Assembly (NCBI GenBank): GCA_026224975.1
Contig: JAMFRW010000410.1
Location: 1 to 35,151 of the forward strand
DNA: 35,151 bases
Direction: 5' to 3'
Source: Rhodoferax sp.
GTDB lineage: Bacteria; Pseudomonadota; Gammaproteobacteria; Burkholderiales; Burkholderiaceae_C
The notes below the pieces were generated by a model that searched no databases, was not told the origin of the DNA, and was given only the letters and a program-made list of their open reading frames with translations. The position numbers and the translations under genes were made by a program. Each line of letters opens with the position of its first letter. Position 1 is the stretch's first letter. Shown here in pieces: positions 19,883-28,885 of the stretch.

Positions 19883-22270
19883 TTAACCTTTGGCACCACT
19901 CCATCGCCAATCACGCACCTCCGGCATGTCATCCCCATGCTCCGCGATATACGCCTTGTGGCGCGAGATGGTCGCGCGGTACAGCGCGGTGGCGGTGGGC
20001 ACCTTGTCGGCCAACCGCGGCACGCGCTGGATCGCGTCGAGCGCGAGGCGGTAGCGGTCCAGGTCGTTGAGCACCACCATGTCGAACGGTGTCGTCGTCG
20101 TTCCTTCTTCCTTGTAGCCGCGCACGTGGATGTTGTCGTGGTTGTGGCGGCGGTAGGTGAGGCGGTGGATCAGCGTGGGGTAGCCGTGGAAGGCGAAGAT
20201 CACCGGCTTGTCGGTGGTGAAGAGCGCATCGAAGGCCTCGTCCGTCAGCCCGTGCGGGTGCTCGCTCTTGGGTTGCAGCACCATCAGGTCGACCACGTTG
20301 ACAACGCGGATGCGAATGCCCGGGATCTGCGCGCGCAGCACCGTGACGGCGGCCAGCGCCTCGACCGTTGGCACATCGCCCGCGCAGGCCATCACCACAT
20401 CGGGGTCGTCACCGCCCGTGCTGGCCCATTCCCACACGCTCGCGCCGGCGGCACAGTGCGCCACGGCCGCTTCGATGCCCAGCCATTGCCATTCGGGCTG
20501 CTTGCCGGCCACGATCACGTTGATGTAGTGCTGGCTGCGCAGGCAGTGGTCGGCGACCGAGAGCAGGCAGTTGGCATCGGGCGGGAGGTAGATGCGGGCG
20601 ATGTCGGCCTTCTTGTTCGCCACGAGGTCGATGAAGCCCGGGTCCTGGTGCGAAAAACCGTTGTGGTCCTGGCGCCAGACGTGCGAGGTGAGCAGGTAGT
20701 TGAGCGAGGCGATGGGCTTGCGCCAGGCGATCTGCTGGCTGACCTTGAGCCATTTGGCATGCTGGTTCAGCATCGAATCGATGATGTGGATGAAGGCCTC
20801 GTAGCACGAGAAGAGCCCGTGCCGCCCGGTCAGCAAATAACCTTCGAGCCAGCCCTGGCACAGGTGCTCGCTCAGTACTTCCATCACGCGGCCATCGCGG
20901 CTCAGGTGCACATCGACTTCGCGGGTCTCGGCCATCCACTCCTTGGCCGAAACGTCGAACACGGCGTCGAGCCGGTTCGAGGCGGTTTCGTCCGGGCCGA
21001 AGAGCCGGAAGTTGCTCGTCGCCATGTTGAGCTTCATCACATCGCGCACCAGGAGGCCCATCACGCGGGTGGCCTCGGCGCGCACGATGCCGGGCGAATC
21101 GACGGCCACCGCATAGGCGCGAAAGTCCGGCATGCGCAGGGGATGGGCCAGCGCGCCCGGATTGGTGTGCGGGCTGCAGCCCATGCGGCGCAAGCCCTTG
21201 GGCGCGAGCGCGGCGAGTTCGGGCATGAGTGCGCCGCTGGCATCGAACAACTCCTCGGGCCGGTAGCTGTGCAGCCAGTCGGCGAGCTGCTGCAGGTGGT
21301 CGTCCGACTTCACACTCGCAATCGGCACCTGATGCGAGCGCCAGGTGCCTTCGACCGGCAGGCCATCGACGAACTTGGGCCCGGTCCAGCCCTTGGGCGT
21401 GACGAGCACGATCGCCGGCCAGCGGGGCGCGGCGGCGGGCTCGCCAGCATCGGCGGGCTGGCCGCTGCGAGCCTCACGCTGGATCTGCTTGATGCGGTCG
21501 ATGACGATCTCGAGCGTGGCCGCCAGGCTGCGATGCACCGTGCCCGGGTCGTCGCCCTCGACGAAAAACGGCTCGTGCCCATAACCCGTCAGCAGCGCGG
21601 TGAGCTGCTCGCGGCCGATGCGCGCGAGCACCGTGGGGTTGGCGATCTTGAAGCCGTTCAGGTGCAGGATGGGCAGCACCGCACCATCACGCGCCGGGTT
21701 CAGGAACTTGTTCGAATGCCAGCTCGTCGCGAGCGGGCCGGTCTCGGCCTCGCCATCGCCGATCACGCAGGCGACGATCAGGTCCGGGTTGTCGAACGCC
21801 GCGCCGTAGGCATGCGCGAGCGAATAACCCAGCTCGCCGCCTTCGTGGATCGAGCCCGGCGTTTCCGGCGCCACGTGGCTGGGGATGCCGCCTGGCCAGG
21901 AGAACTGGCGAAACAGCCGCAGCATGCCTTCGCGGCTTTTGTCGATGTGCGGGTAGTGCTCGGTGTACGAGCCCTCCAGGTAGGTGTTGGCCACGATGCC
22001 CGGGCCGCCGTGGCCCGGGCCGATCACATACATCATGTTCAGATCGTGCTGCACGATCAGCCGGTTCAGGTGCACATAGAGCAGGTTGAGGCCGGGCGTG
22101 GTGCCCCAGTGGCCGAGCAGGCGCGGCTTCACGTCTTCGTGCCGCAAAGGCGTGGCCAGAAGCGGGTTGGCCTGCAGGTAGATCTGGCCCACCGAGAGGT
22201 AGTTGGCCGCGCGCCAGTAGGCGTCTATCTTGCGGAGAAGTTCGTCTGACGGTAGATCGTTCAAGGCCAT
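19883..22270 (-). CDS. xfp: Phosphoketolase (xylulose-5-P/fructose-6-P)
   Basis: A 795-residue thiamine-diphosphate enzyme that splits xylulose-5-phosphate (and often fructose-6-phosphate) with phosphate into acetyl phosphate and a shorter aldose phosphate. Family signatures are [19 protein letters not shown] near residue 80, [17 protein letters not shown] near 145, and the cofactor-binding [20 protein letters not shown] near 170. Full length is typical. AGGAG abuts the ATG at 22270 with no spacer, so the TTG at 22264 (spacer 6) may be the true start. It lies 13 bases after the acyl-CoA dehydrogenase. Together with zwf upstream in the window it would let the cell route pentose phosphates to acetyl phosphate. 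Whether it accepts C5, C6 or both substrates cannot be read. Confidence 0.95.
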   Translation of the reverse strand: MALNDLPSDELLRKIDAYWRAANYLSVGQIYLQANPLLATPLRHEDVKPRLLGHWGTTPGLNLLYVHLNRLIVQHDLNMMYVIGPGHGGPGIVANTYLEGSYTEHYPHIDKSREGMLRLFRQFSWPGGIPSHVAPETPGSIHEGGELGYSLAHAYGAAFDNPDLIVACVIGDGEAETGPLATSWHSNKFLNPARDGAVLPILHLNGFKIANPTVLARIGREQLTALLTGYGHEPFFVEGDDPGTVHRSLAATLEIVIDRIKQIQREARSGQPADAGEPAAAPRWPAIVLVTPKGWTGPKFVDGLPVEGTWRSHQVPIASVKSDDHLQQLADWLHSYRPEELFDASGALMPELAALAPKGLRRMGCSPHTNPGALAHPLRMPDFRAYAVAVDSPGIVRAEATRVMGLLVRDVMKLNMATSNFRLFGPDETASNRLDAVFDVSAKEWMAETREVDVHLSRDGRVMEVLSEHLCQGWLEGYLLTGRHGLFSCYEAFIHIIDSMLNQHAKWLKVSQQIAWRKPIASLNYLLTSHVWRQDHNGFSHQDPGFIDLVANKKADIARIYLPPDANCLLSVADHCLRSQHYINVIVAGKQPEWQWLGIEAAVAHCAAGASVWEWASTGGDDPDVVMACAGDVPTVEALAAVTVLRAQIPGIRIRVVNVVDLMVLQPKSEHPHGLTDEAFDALFTTDKPVIFAFHGYPTLIHRLTYRRHNHDNIHVRGYKEEGTTTTPFDMVVLNDLDRYRLALDAIQRVPRLADKVPTATALYRATISRHKAYIAEHGDDMPEVRDWRWSGAKG

Positions 22271-22283
22271 CTCCTGTAGGGGA

Positions 22284-23576
22284 TCAACATGGGGCCATGT
22301 CGCCCGGATGCGGTGGCATCCAGCGTCGCAGATGCGGCGCGTTGGTGGCAAGGCGGGTCTTGGCGCGCGTGAGTTCGGCGCGGGCAATGGTACGCAAATG
22401 CACTTCGTCCGGGCCATCGAGAAACCGCATCGCCCGGCCCCAACTCCACAACTGCGCCAGCGGTGTGTCGGGCGTGAGTCCCATGGCACCGAAGATCTGC
22501 ATCGCACGGTCGAGCACACGCGTCTGCAATTGCGCCGCCACGAGCTTGATCGCGGCCACATCCACCCGCGCCGCAGTCGGGCCTTCGGTGTCCATCCGCC
22601 ATGCGGCGCGCAGCGCCAGGAGCCGCGCCTGATCGATCTCGACCCGGCTGTGCGCGATCCAGTCCTGCACGTTGGCATGCTCGGCGAGCGCCCGGCCGAA
22701 AGCGCGACGCTCCAGCGCGCGCGCCGCCATGAGGTCGAGTGCCAACTCGCACTGCCCGATAGCCCGCATGCAGTGGTGCACGCGGCCCGGCCCGAGCCGC
22801 GCCTGCGCGAGCGCAAAGCCACCGCCCTCGTCGCCCAGCCGGTTCCCGACCGGCACGCGGACATCGCGGAACAGCAACTCGCAATGGCCTTCGATCGATT
22901 GGTGCTGCATCACAGGAATGTTGCGCACGATCGTGAGCCCCGGCGTGGGCAGCGGCACCAGCACCAGCGAATGGCGCGAATGCGCTGCGGCCAGCGCGTT
23001 GGCCTTGGGTGCATCGCCGCTGCGGCCCATCACCACCACGAGGCGGCAATGCGGATGCGCCGCGCCGGTGATGAACCACTTGCGGCCGTTGATCACATAG
23101 TGGTCGCCATCCCGAACGATGCCGAGCGCGATGTTGGTCGGGTCGGACGACGCCACATCGGGTTCACTCATCGCAAAGCAGGAGCGGATCTCGCCCGCCA
23201 GCAACGGGGCCAGCCATTGGTCGTACTGCGCCGGCGTGGCAAAGCGGTGAAGCAACTCGATGTTGCCGGTGTCGGGCGCATTGCAATTGAACACCTCTGC
23301 CGACCAAGGCACCCGCCCGGTGATCTCGGCCAGCGGCGCGTATTCCAGGTTCGACAGCCGCGTGCCCGGCTCGTGCGCTTGCAGGCCGGGCAGGAAGAGG
23401 TTCCACAGGCCGAGCGCCCGCGCCTGCGCCTTCAGCGGCTCGATGACGTCGAGCGGATAGACCCCCGCTTCCTCATATCGCTGCCACTGGGCATGCGCGG
23501 GGATCACGAGGTCATCCATGAAGCGTTGCAGGCGTTCCTGCAACTGTGTGACGCGGTCGGTGTGGGCAAAGTGCAT
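22284..23576 (-). CDS. Acyl-CoA dehydrogenase family protein (ACAD10/11-like)
   Basis: A 430-residue flavoprotein that should oxidise an acyl-CoA to the enoyl-CoA and pass electrons to electron-transfer flavoprotein. An N-terminal helical domain is followed by [17 protein letters not shown] (about residues 153-169), the flavin and substrate strand, then [39 protein letters not shown] and [20 protein letters not shown] are standard C-terminal helices. FLDGPDEVH stands where medium-chain enzymes have YEGT with the catalytic Glu; the Asp-containing form is usual for this branch. GGAG lies 8 bases before the ATG, inside a small hairpin. The gene is followed by phosphoketolase after 13 bases; a metabolic link between them is not obvious. 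Confidence 0.88.
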   Translation of the reverse strand: MHFAHTDRVTQLQERLQRFMDDLVIPAHAQWQRYEEAGVYPLDVIEPLKAQARALGLWNLFLPGLQAHEPGTRLSNLEYAPLAEITGRVPWSAEVFNCNAPDTGNIELLHRFATPAQYDQWLAPLLAGEIRSCFAMSEPDVASSDPTNIALGIVRDGDHYVINGRKWFITGAAHPHCRLVVVMGRSGDAPKANALAAAHSRHSLVLVPLPTPGLTIVRNIPVMQHQSIEGHCELLFRDVRVPVGNRLGDEGGGFALAQARLGPGRVHHCMRAIGQCELALDLMAARALERRAFGRALAEHANVQDWIAHSRVEIDQARLLALRAAWRMDTEGPTAARVDVAAIKLVAAQLQTRVLDRAMQIFGAMGLTPDTPLAQLWSWGRAMRFLDGPDEVHLRTIARAELTRAKTRLATNAPHLRRWMPPHPGDMAPC

Positions 23577-23590
23577 CGTGGGTCTCCACG
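23577..23590 (-). promoter_or_regulatory. Hairpin covering the acyl-CoA dehydrogenase ribosome-binding site
   Basis: On the minus strand CGTGG and CCACG form a 5-bp stem around AGAC immediately before the ATG, with the GGAG Shine-Dalgarno sequence partly in stem and partly in loop. It could lower translation until a partner opens it. Short stems are common by chance in GC-rich DNA. Confidence 0.4.
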
Positions 23591-23647
23591 CGGATCGTGG
23601 GGGCGCTGGTGCGATCCGGTCTTGCGCTACGTCAAACCGAACCGCTA

Positions 23648-25054
23648 TCAGTCAGGCACGGCGCAGGACAGCAACTCCACGATGCCGAAGGTGCCATCGG
23701 GCAAACAACCGAACCGGCCCGGACTCGGCCGCCAGCCGGTGTTCAGGATGCTGGTCGGGTCGCACAACATCAGGCCGATGAAGGTCTCGGCGACGATGCG
23801 CCCGCCGACAGGGCCGAGTTGCGTGCCGCCGAAGCATTGCGCGGCTTCCGCGAGCACGTAGTACCACAGCGGTGCCGACTGGTTCAGGACCTCGGTCAGC
23901 TCACGAACACCGATGCCGGTTTGCGCGAGATTGGTCTGGGCCAGCGTTGTCCCGGCGATCCTGATCGGCGTCTCGACCCCCAGTCGGTCGGCATCCGCAC
24001 CCGGCACGCCGGCCCGTCGCATCGCTCGCACCACATCCTGCCCGGTCGGCAGGCCCAGGTCGATTTCGCCGCGATAGAGGTTCCGGTAGGGCAGGTTGCG
24101 GGCGAAGGGCGCAGCGCTTTCGGCGATCTCTTTCGGCAGTTCGTAGAGCGCGGGCACGATGAAGGTGTCGATCGGTCGCGCACGCTGCGGCCTGCTGCCG
24201 CCGATCTCGAAGAACAGGCGCCATTGGATCCTGTGCTCCGCTGGCACCGGGCGAAAGCCGCGCAGGTCGGGCAGGGCGCCGGCGCCCGCGTCGCCGAGGA
24301 AGAGGTGCAGCTTCTCGCCGCCGGTTTGGAGCTGGTAGCCGCTGCGCACCATGCTGTGGCCCAGGCGGAATGCCGCTGCCGAGAATTCGAGCGGCATCGT
24401 GGCATGGGCGCCCGGCCTGACGCAACGAAGATTCGCGGCCGCCTCCACGCCCGTCGGCCCGAGGATGGCCTGCACCATCCCGGCTCCCACGATCCTGGGC
24501 AGGTAGTCGCGCAGGACCACCCACTGGTAATGGCGGCACACGATCTGGCGTGCACGGTCGAAGTCCACGCCCTCGTCGACGATGCGGTTGTGAAAGCACG
24601 CGAATGCGACGTGCATTTGCGAGAGCATCAGGTTCGAGTCGTTGCGCCGGTCTTTCACGAAGGCGATGCCCGCCTCGTTGCGCGCCAGGTCCCGCGCGTT
24701 CAGGCGCAGCTTGGTGCCGACGTACAGGTCGGGGTCGGTGGACGGCCCGCCGCCGTACAGGCTGTCGAGGTCGAAGCGGGGCGTCCGCTCACTCATGAGG
24801 ATGGGCGGCGCAGGTTGCGGAAACACCCGCAGATCGGCCACGAGATCGTGGTCGATGAACTGCCCGAGGTAGGTGTAGCCGGCGGGCGGCGTGTTCTCGC
24901 TGCCGGCATCGCCATGGCCGCCATCCCGCATCGTCCACGCGAGGGCTCGCAGCACCCGATCGTCGAGTGCCGGGACGCTGCGCTGGAAGAGGCGCGAGAA
25001 GTTGGAAATGCCGGCCGCGGCGACTCCGGCGTGCGTCAGGGCAACCGCAGCCAC
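23648..25054 (-). CDS. Animal-type haem peroxidase (bacterial An_peroxidase)
   Basis: A 468-residue peroxidase of the myeloperoxidase/cyclooxygenase superfamily, which uses hydrogen peroxide to oxidise halides or organic substrates. YLGQFIDHDLV carries the distal His69 after Gln and Asp, and RLGHSMVRSGY carries the likely proximal His233. CFHNRIVDEG and AGTTLAQTNLAQTGIG lie where the family has its conserved helices; VGGRIVAETFIGLMLCDP near the C-terminus is also typical. I see no signal peptide, so its location is uncertain. I start at the GTG at 25054, 1 base after the stop of the small upstream gene, because the ATG at 25129 would overlap that gene by 74 bases. It is the fourth gene in the cyclase-FecR-barrel set. 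Confidence 0.88.
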   Translation of the reverse strand: MAAVALTHAGVAAAGISNFSRLFQRSVPALDDRVLRALAWTMRDGGHGDAGSENTPPAGYTYLGQFIDHDLVADLRVFPQPAPPILMSERTPRFDLDSLYGGGPSTDPDLYVGTKLRLNARDLARNEAGIAFVKDRRNDSNLMLSQMHVAFACFHNRIVDEGVDFDRARQIVCRHYQWVVLRDYLPRIVGAGMVQAILGPTGVEAAANLRCVRPGAHATMPLEFSAAAFRLGHSMVRSGYQLQTGGEKLHLFLGDAGAGALPDLRGFRPVPAEHRIQWRLFFEIGGSRPQRARPIDTFIVPALYELPKEIAESAAPFARNLPYRNLYRGEIDLGLPTGQDVVRAMRRAGVPGADADRLGVETPIRIAGTTLAQTNLAQTGIGVRELTEVLNQSAPLWYYVLAEAAQCFGGTQLGPVGGRIVAETFIGLMLCDPTSILNTGWRPSPGRFGCLPDGTFGIVELLSCAVPD

Positions 25055-25055
25055 G

Positions 25056-25358
25056 CTACGCGTCTGTGGCCACCAGGCCGGTCCAGAACCAGTGCCCGGC
25101 GCCGCCGGTGCAATACCGGACCGTCGCATCCGGGTAGGTGAGTTCGATGAATTTCGTGTCCGCCAACTGCGGCACGGTGGAGCCCGGCGAGAGGTTCACC
25201 TGTTCCACCTTCAGATCGGGTCGGGCCAGCACGCTCACCGTCAGCTCCAGCGGCTCGCCGTCACGCGGCAAGCGCACAGCGTAAACGTAGTCGGTGTCGG
25301 GGAACTGGTCCTGCTGTGCCTGGGACATGTTGCCGACGCTGTAATTGACGATGGTCAT
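25056..25358 (-). CDS. Unknown 100-residue protein coupled to the peroxidase
   Basis: A 100-residue protein beginning MTIVNYSVGNMSQAQQDQFP, beta-rich, with no signal peptide, transmembrane helix or metal motif; I do not recognise a family. One Cys and paired aromatic residues (GHWFW) lie near the C-terminus. The ATG at 25358 has a strong AGGAG 6 bases upstream, better than any earlier in-frame codon. Its TAG stop is separated from the peroxidase GTG by one base, so translation is probably coupled in near-equal amounts. The layout suggests a partner, substrate or maturation factor for the peroxidase. That is inference from position only. Confidence 0.75.
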   Translation of the reverse strand: MTIVNYSVGNMSQAQQDQFPDTDYVYAVRLPRDGEPLELTVSVLARPDLKVEQVNLSPGSTVPQLADTKFIELTYPDATVRYCTGGAGHWFWTGLVATDA

Positions 25359-25380
25359 CTTCTTCTCCTGGTTGCGAATG

Positions 25381-25418
25381 CGGATCAAAACGGCGGATCA
25401 AAACGGCGGATCAAAAGG
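25381..25418. repeat. Three tandem 13-base repeats at the end of the FecR-barrel gene
   Basis: CGGATCAAAACGG occurs at 25381-25393 and 25394-25406, with a near copy at 25407-25418. On the minus strand each unit reads TTTTGA, the same as the last bases of the FecR-barrel gene, so the repeat seems to have grown by slippage from its stop codon. It fills most of the 52-base gap to the small gene. Confidence 0.85.
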
Positions 25419-28400
25419 CCAGCGACGCCTTGACCCACCAACGCCGCACCGGCTGGAAGGTGGCCGGGCGGAGCTCGGTGCTGGCGAAGTTGTCGTCCTG
25501 GTACGCGAACTTGCGGCCGAACAGGTTCTTCACGTCGAGGCTGAGCGTGCCCCTGCGGTCCGGCAGGCGCCACCCGAGCGATGCATCCACCACGACGAAG
25601 CGCGAGCTGCCCTGGCTGCCGGAGTCTGGCAGGCGCTCGACCTTCTGCCAGACCGCGGTCGTGACGACCTCGCCGAAGTATCCGGCTTGCGAGTAGCTGC
25701 GCAGGGCCAGCGGCAGTTGGGTCGTCATCACTTTGGTGGGCAAACCGGGCTGTTGTGTTTCGGGGTCCGCGCGGAACCGTTCGGCCTTCAGCCCGATGGA
25801 GGCAATGAGCGCAGACAAGGCGCGCGAGGTCGCGTCCAGCCGCACCCAGTCGAAGCGTTGCACCTGCTCGGGCACCGTGTCCAGCTCGGAGCCCTCGAAG
25901 CCGCTGCCCACCCGCATCTTCTGGCGGCCGGCTTCGGCGCCGAAGGTCAGCGTGGGCGTCGCCTTGACGTCGGTTGCGAGCGCCACGGTGCGCATGATCG
26001 TCCCGTCGACCGCGTCGTAGAACTGGTTGAAGCCGGCCACCTGCGTCGGCTCGATCGTTTGCTGGTTCAGGTATGAGCGCTTCACCGTCGAGAAGGCGGC
26101 CGCTCGCCACGTGACCGAGGGGCTGGCCTCCCAACGCAAGCCCAGCTTGGGTTGCCAGCGGGCTACGCGCACGGAGGTGCGGTCGTCGTAGTGTTCGCGC
26201 GCCAGGCCGAGCGTGGCAGAGAGGTTGTGCCAAGGCTCGATGTTCCAGTAGAGGTACGCGTTCGACTCGCTGACCTTGTGCCGGTCGACGCTGCTGCACG
26301 TCCCGGCATCGGGCGGGCAACGCTCGCCCCGGGTCTTCGTGAAGTCGAAGTCGACGGCGGTGGTCGTGTCGAGCCGGCCCTTGCCGACGCCGGCGACGAA
26401 GCTGCCCAGGCGCGTTCGCTGCTGCATCTGCAGTTCGTAATGCGCCGCCTTGTCCTCGAACGCCAGCGCCAGGTCGGTGAAGCCCTCGAGCGACACCGTC
26501 TGCGCATCCCCGCGGCGGCCGCCCGACGCTGAGGCCAGCCAGACAGTGTCCGGGCCGGGGCGCCACGTCGCTCCGATACGGGAGAAGTGCTCGTCGATCT
26601 GGCGGCGCAGGCTGGGCAGCATGTCTTGTGGGTCGAAGCGTTGCTCGATGTCACCTTGCCTCGTGGTGCGGTCGCGCAGCTCTGCTTGCAGCATCAGCGT
26701 GGGCGACAGGGCCGCCTGAAGGAAGGCATTGAGAATCGTGTGTGCAATGTCGGAGTTCGGCCTGAACCCGTCGGTGCGGAAATCGAACACGCCGACGCTG
26801 GCGGAGATGGGCCCGCTCATGCCTGACACCACCGCACGCGCGCCCCGTGTGTCGCGGTTGCCGGCGAGCAGCGCGGCCCATCCGCGCACCTGGTCGCGCT
26901 CGAAGACCGAGGTCGCGTCGAAGGCGAACGGGGTGCTCTGCAGGCTGCTGCGGGGCAGGCCGAGCGAGGTGAACGGAAGCTCGGGCGATGTGGTGTTCAG
27001 GCCCAGCGGCGCCAGAAGCTGCGACTGAAGCAACTCGCTCGTGCGCGCAATGTCATAGCGCTCGCGGCTCGCGTAAGCGTCGGAGAGGAAGCGGTGCGCC
27101 GTCGTGTTGGACGGGTCTTCATCCAGCGAGCGGGATGCGAGCACGATCGCCTCGCGGTCCGACCCGAGATCGGTGTAGACCGATGCCAGCCCCACCTGCC
27201 GCGTGGCCCGGTCCTGGTCGAGCAGAAAACGCGAGCGCACCACCGCCCGGTTGTCATTGAGTGCGATCGAGCGCTCCATCTGCTCCAGGGCCTCGACGGG
27301 CCGGTTCTCGGCTTGCAGACGGATCGCGTCGTAGAACCAGGGGGTGGGATCGTTCGGGTCGAGCGACTTGCCGAGCTCGAATTGCACGCCCGCCTGCTTG
27401 TCGCGCTTTTCCTCGAAATACGCCTTGCCGAGGTAGCTTCGGGCCAGCGAGTTCAGCGGATCGAGCGCCACGGCAATTTCGATCGCCTCGCGGCCGGCCG
27501 CCAGCTCGCCGTCGCGGATCAGCGCCAGCCCGAATCCGAGCCGTGGCAGGTAGTCGGCCGGGTCCCTTTCGATGGCGGCCGCGAACGATTGCCGCGCTTC
27601 GGCCGTGCGGGTCTGGGTGAGCTGCGCGAAACCGAGAACGGCCTGCGCGCGCGACGAGCCCGCGTCGAGCCGCACGGCACGGCGAGCCGATTCGACCGCG
27701 TCGGCGAGCTGGCCGCTGGCGAGCTGAAGTTCGGCGGCGCGCGAGTGCGGCAGCGCGGCATCGGGCGCCAGGGCGACCGCCTGGAGCGCAGCGGCCAATG
27801 CGGCGGGGATGTCGAAACGGGCCTGCTCGGCGTACGACAACGCAACGCGGGCCGCAACCGAACCCGGATCGAGAGCGACCGCGCTCGTCGCCAGCGCCAG
27901 TGCCGCCGCCACGTCGTTCTGCGCCACCGCGATCAAGGCCTGCACGGCGCGCGCATCGGCGGAAGCGGGCTCGGTCTCCAGGGTGCTGGCGATTTCGGCC
28001 CGCGCCTCGTCGACCCGGCCGACCATGAGCAGCAGTTCGGCGCGCAGTGCCCCACTGCGCTTGTGGCCGTCCGAAGGCGCGGCTGGCAGCCGCGCGAGCG
28101 CAGCGTCGACCTCGCCCCGGCGAGCCAGCGTGATAGCGTCTCGCACCGAAGGCGGATCGGCCTCGCGTGCACCGATGACGCCGGGGTAATACAGCGTCCA
28201 CTGCACCGCGTCGGCCGGGCGGATCACCAGCCCGGGCTGCGGCGCCTTGCCCGTGACCGCCACAGCCCCATCGCCGGCCCCCAGCCGGACCTCACCAGAC
28301 GCGTTGTCCGCCAGCACGCGCCCTTCGAACACGAGGATCTGACCCGAGTCGGCGCCGACGCGCACCAGGAACTCGGTCCCTTCGACGCCGGCATTGATGA

Positions 28401-28809
28401 AGGGCGTGCGGACCTTGAACGGCCGCGGCGTGCGCGTGATGACGTTGATGGCCCCGCGCAGCAGATCCAGCGAGCCGGGCGACTCGGCCGGGCTGAGGAC
28501 CAGCGTGGTGTTCTGGTCCAGGCGCAGCGTGCTCTGGTTCGCGAGGCGCATCGCGGCCCGAGCACGTTCACCCAGGCGGACGGCATCGCCGGGGCAAAAC
28601 ACGGCAGCTAGCGGCGCCGGTGCCCAGGTCGTCGTGCCTGCGCGTTGAATGTCGATCGAGCCTTGTTGCGACACCAGGCGCGCGACCACTGGCGTGCAGG
28701 CCTGCCCGTGCGCTGGCAGCGTCACCAGGGCCGCGAGCACCAGCAACGCCAGAGCGCACAGCACGCGAGTGTCTTTGGCGCGTGAACGCTGATCCGCTTC
28801 CTCCCCCAT
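25411..28809 (-). CDS. FecR-TPR-outer-membrane beta-barrel fusion protein
   Basis: A 1132-residue exported protein with three parts. After a basic N-terminus and a signal segment (about residues 17-36, ending PAHGQA), residues about 40-165 form a FecR domain: GSIDIQRAGTTTWAP, FCPGDAVRLGERARAAMRLA, then FINAGVEGTEFLV. Residues about 190-620 are TPR-like helical repeats with the typical alanine-rich pattern (for example ALALATSAVALDPGSVAARV). From about 640 the sequence alternates polar and hydrophobic residues, as in outer-membrane strands, and ends ...WVKASLAF with a terminal Phe, the barrel-assembly signal; the last 80 residues resemble the end of TonB-dependent receptors (LDVKNLFGRKF). I see no plug domain. 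FecR normally senses an outer-membrane receptor from the inner membrane; a fusion is unusual. The ATG at 28809 has AAGGA 9 bases upstream. Confidence 0.85.
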   Translation of the reverse strand: MGEEADQRSRAKDTRVLCALALLVLAALVTLPAHGQACTPVVARLVSQQGSIDIQRAGTTTWAPAPLAAVFCPGDAVRLGERARAAMRLANQSTLRLDQNTTLVLSPAESPGSLDLLRGAINVITRTPRPFKVRTPFINAGVEGTEFLVRVGADSGQILVFEGRVLADNASGEVRLGAGDGAVAVTGKAPQPGLVIRPADAVQWTLYYPGVIGAREADPPSVRDAITLARRGEVDAALARLPAAPSDGHKRSGALRAELLLMVGRVDEARAEIASTLETEPASADARAVQALIAVAQNDVAAALALATSAVALDPGSVAARVALSYAEQARFDIPAALAAALQAVALAPDAALPHSRAAELQLASGQLADAVESARRAVRLDAGSSRAQAVLGFAQLTQTRTAEARQSFAAAIERDPADYLPRLGFGLALIRDGELAAGREAIEIAVALDPLNSLARSYLGKAYFEEKRDKQAGVQFELGKSLDPNDPTPWFYDAIRLQAENRPVEALEQMERSIALNDNRAVVRSRFLLDQDRATRQVGLASVYTDLGSDREAIVLASRSLDEDPSNTTAHRFLSDAYASRERYDIARTSELLQSQLLAPLGLNTTSPELPFTSLGLPRSSLQSTPFAFDATSVFERDQVRGWAALLAGNRDTRGARAVVSGMSGPISASVGVFDFRTDGFRPNSDIAHTILNAFLQAALSPTLMLQAELRDRTTRQGDIEQRFDPQDMLPSLRRQIDEHFSRIGATWRPGPDTVWLASASGGRRGDAQTVSLEGFTDLALAFEDKAAHYELQMQQRTRLGSFVAGVGKGRLDTTTAVDFDFTKTRGERCPPDAGTCSSVDRHKVSESNAYLYWNIEPWHNLSATLGLAREHYDDRTSVRVARWQPKLGLRWEASPSVTWRAAAFSTVKRSYLNQQTIEPTQVAGFNQFYDAVDGTIMRTVALATDVKATPTLTFGAEAGRQKMRVGSGFEGSELDTVPEQVQRFDWVRLDATSRALSALIASIGLKAERFRADPETQQPGLPTKVMTTQLPLALRSYSQAGYFGEVVTTAVWQKVERLPDSGSQGSSRFVVVDASLGWRLPDRRGTLSLDVKNLFGRKFAYQDDNFASTELRPATFQPVRRWWVKASLAF

Positions 28810-28885
28810 TCCCGGTTCCTTCGATGCCTGGCGTGTTCTGCAGCGGCGCTGGGCGCTACGCAGACTTCGTGCCCGCACTTTGTTT

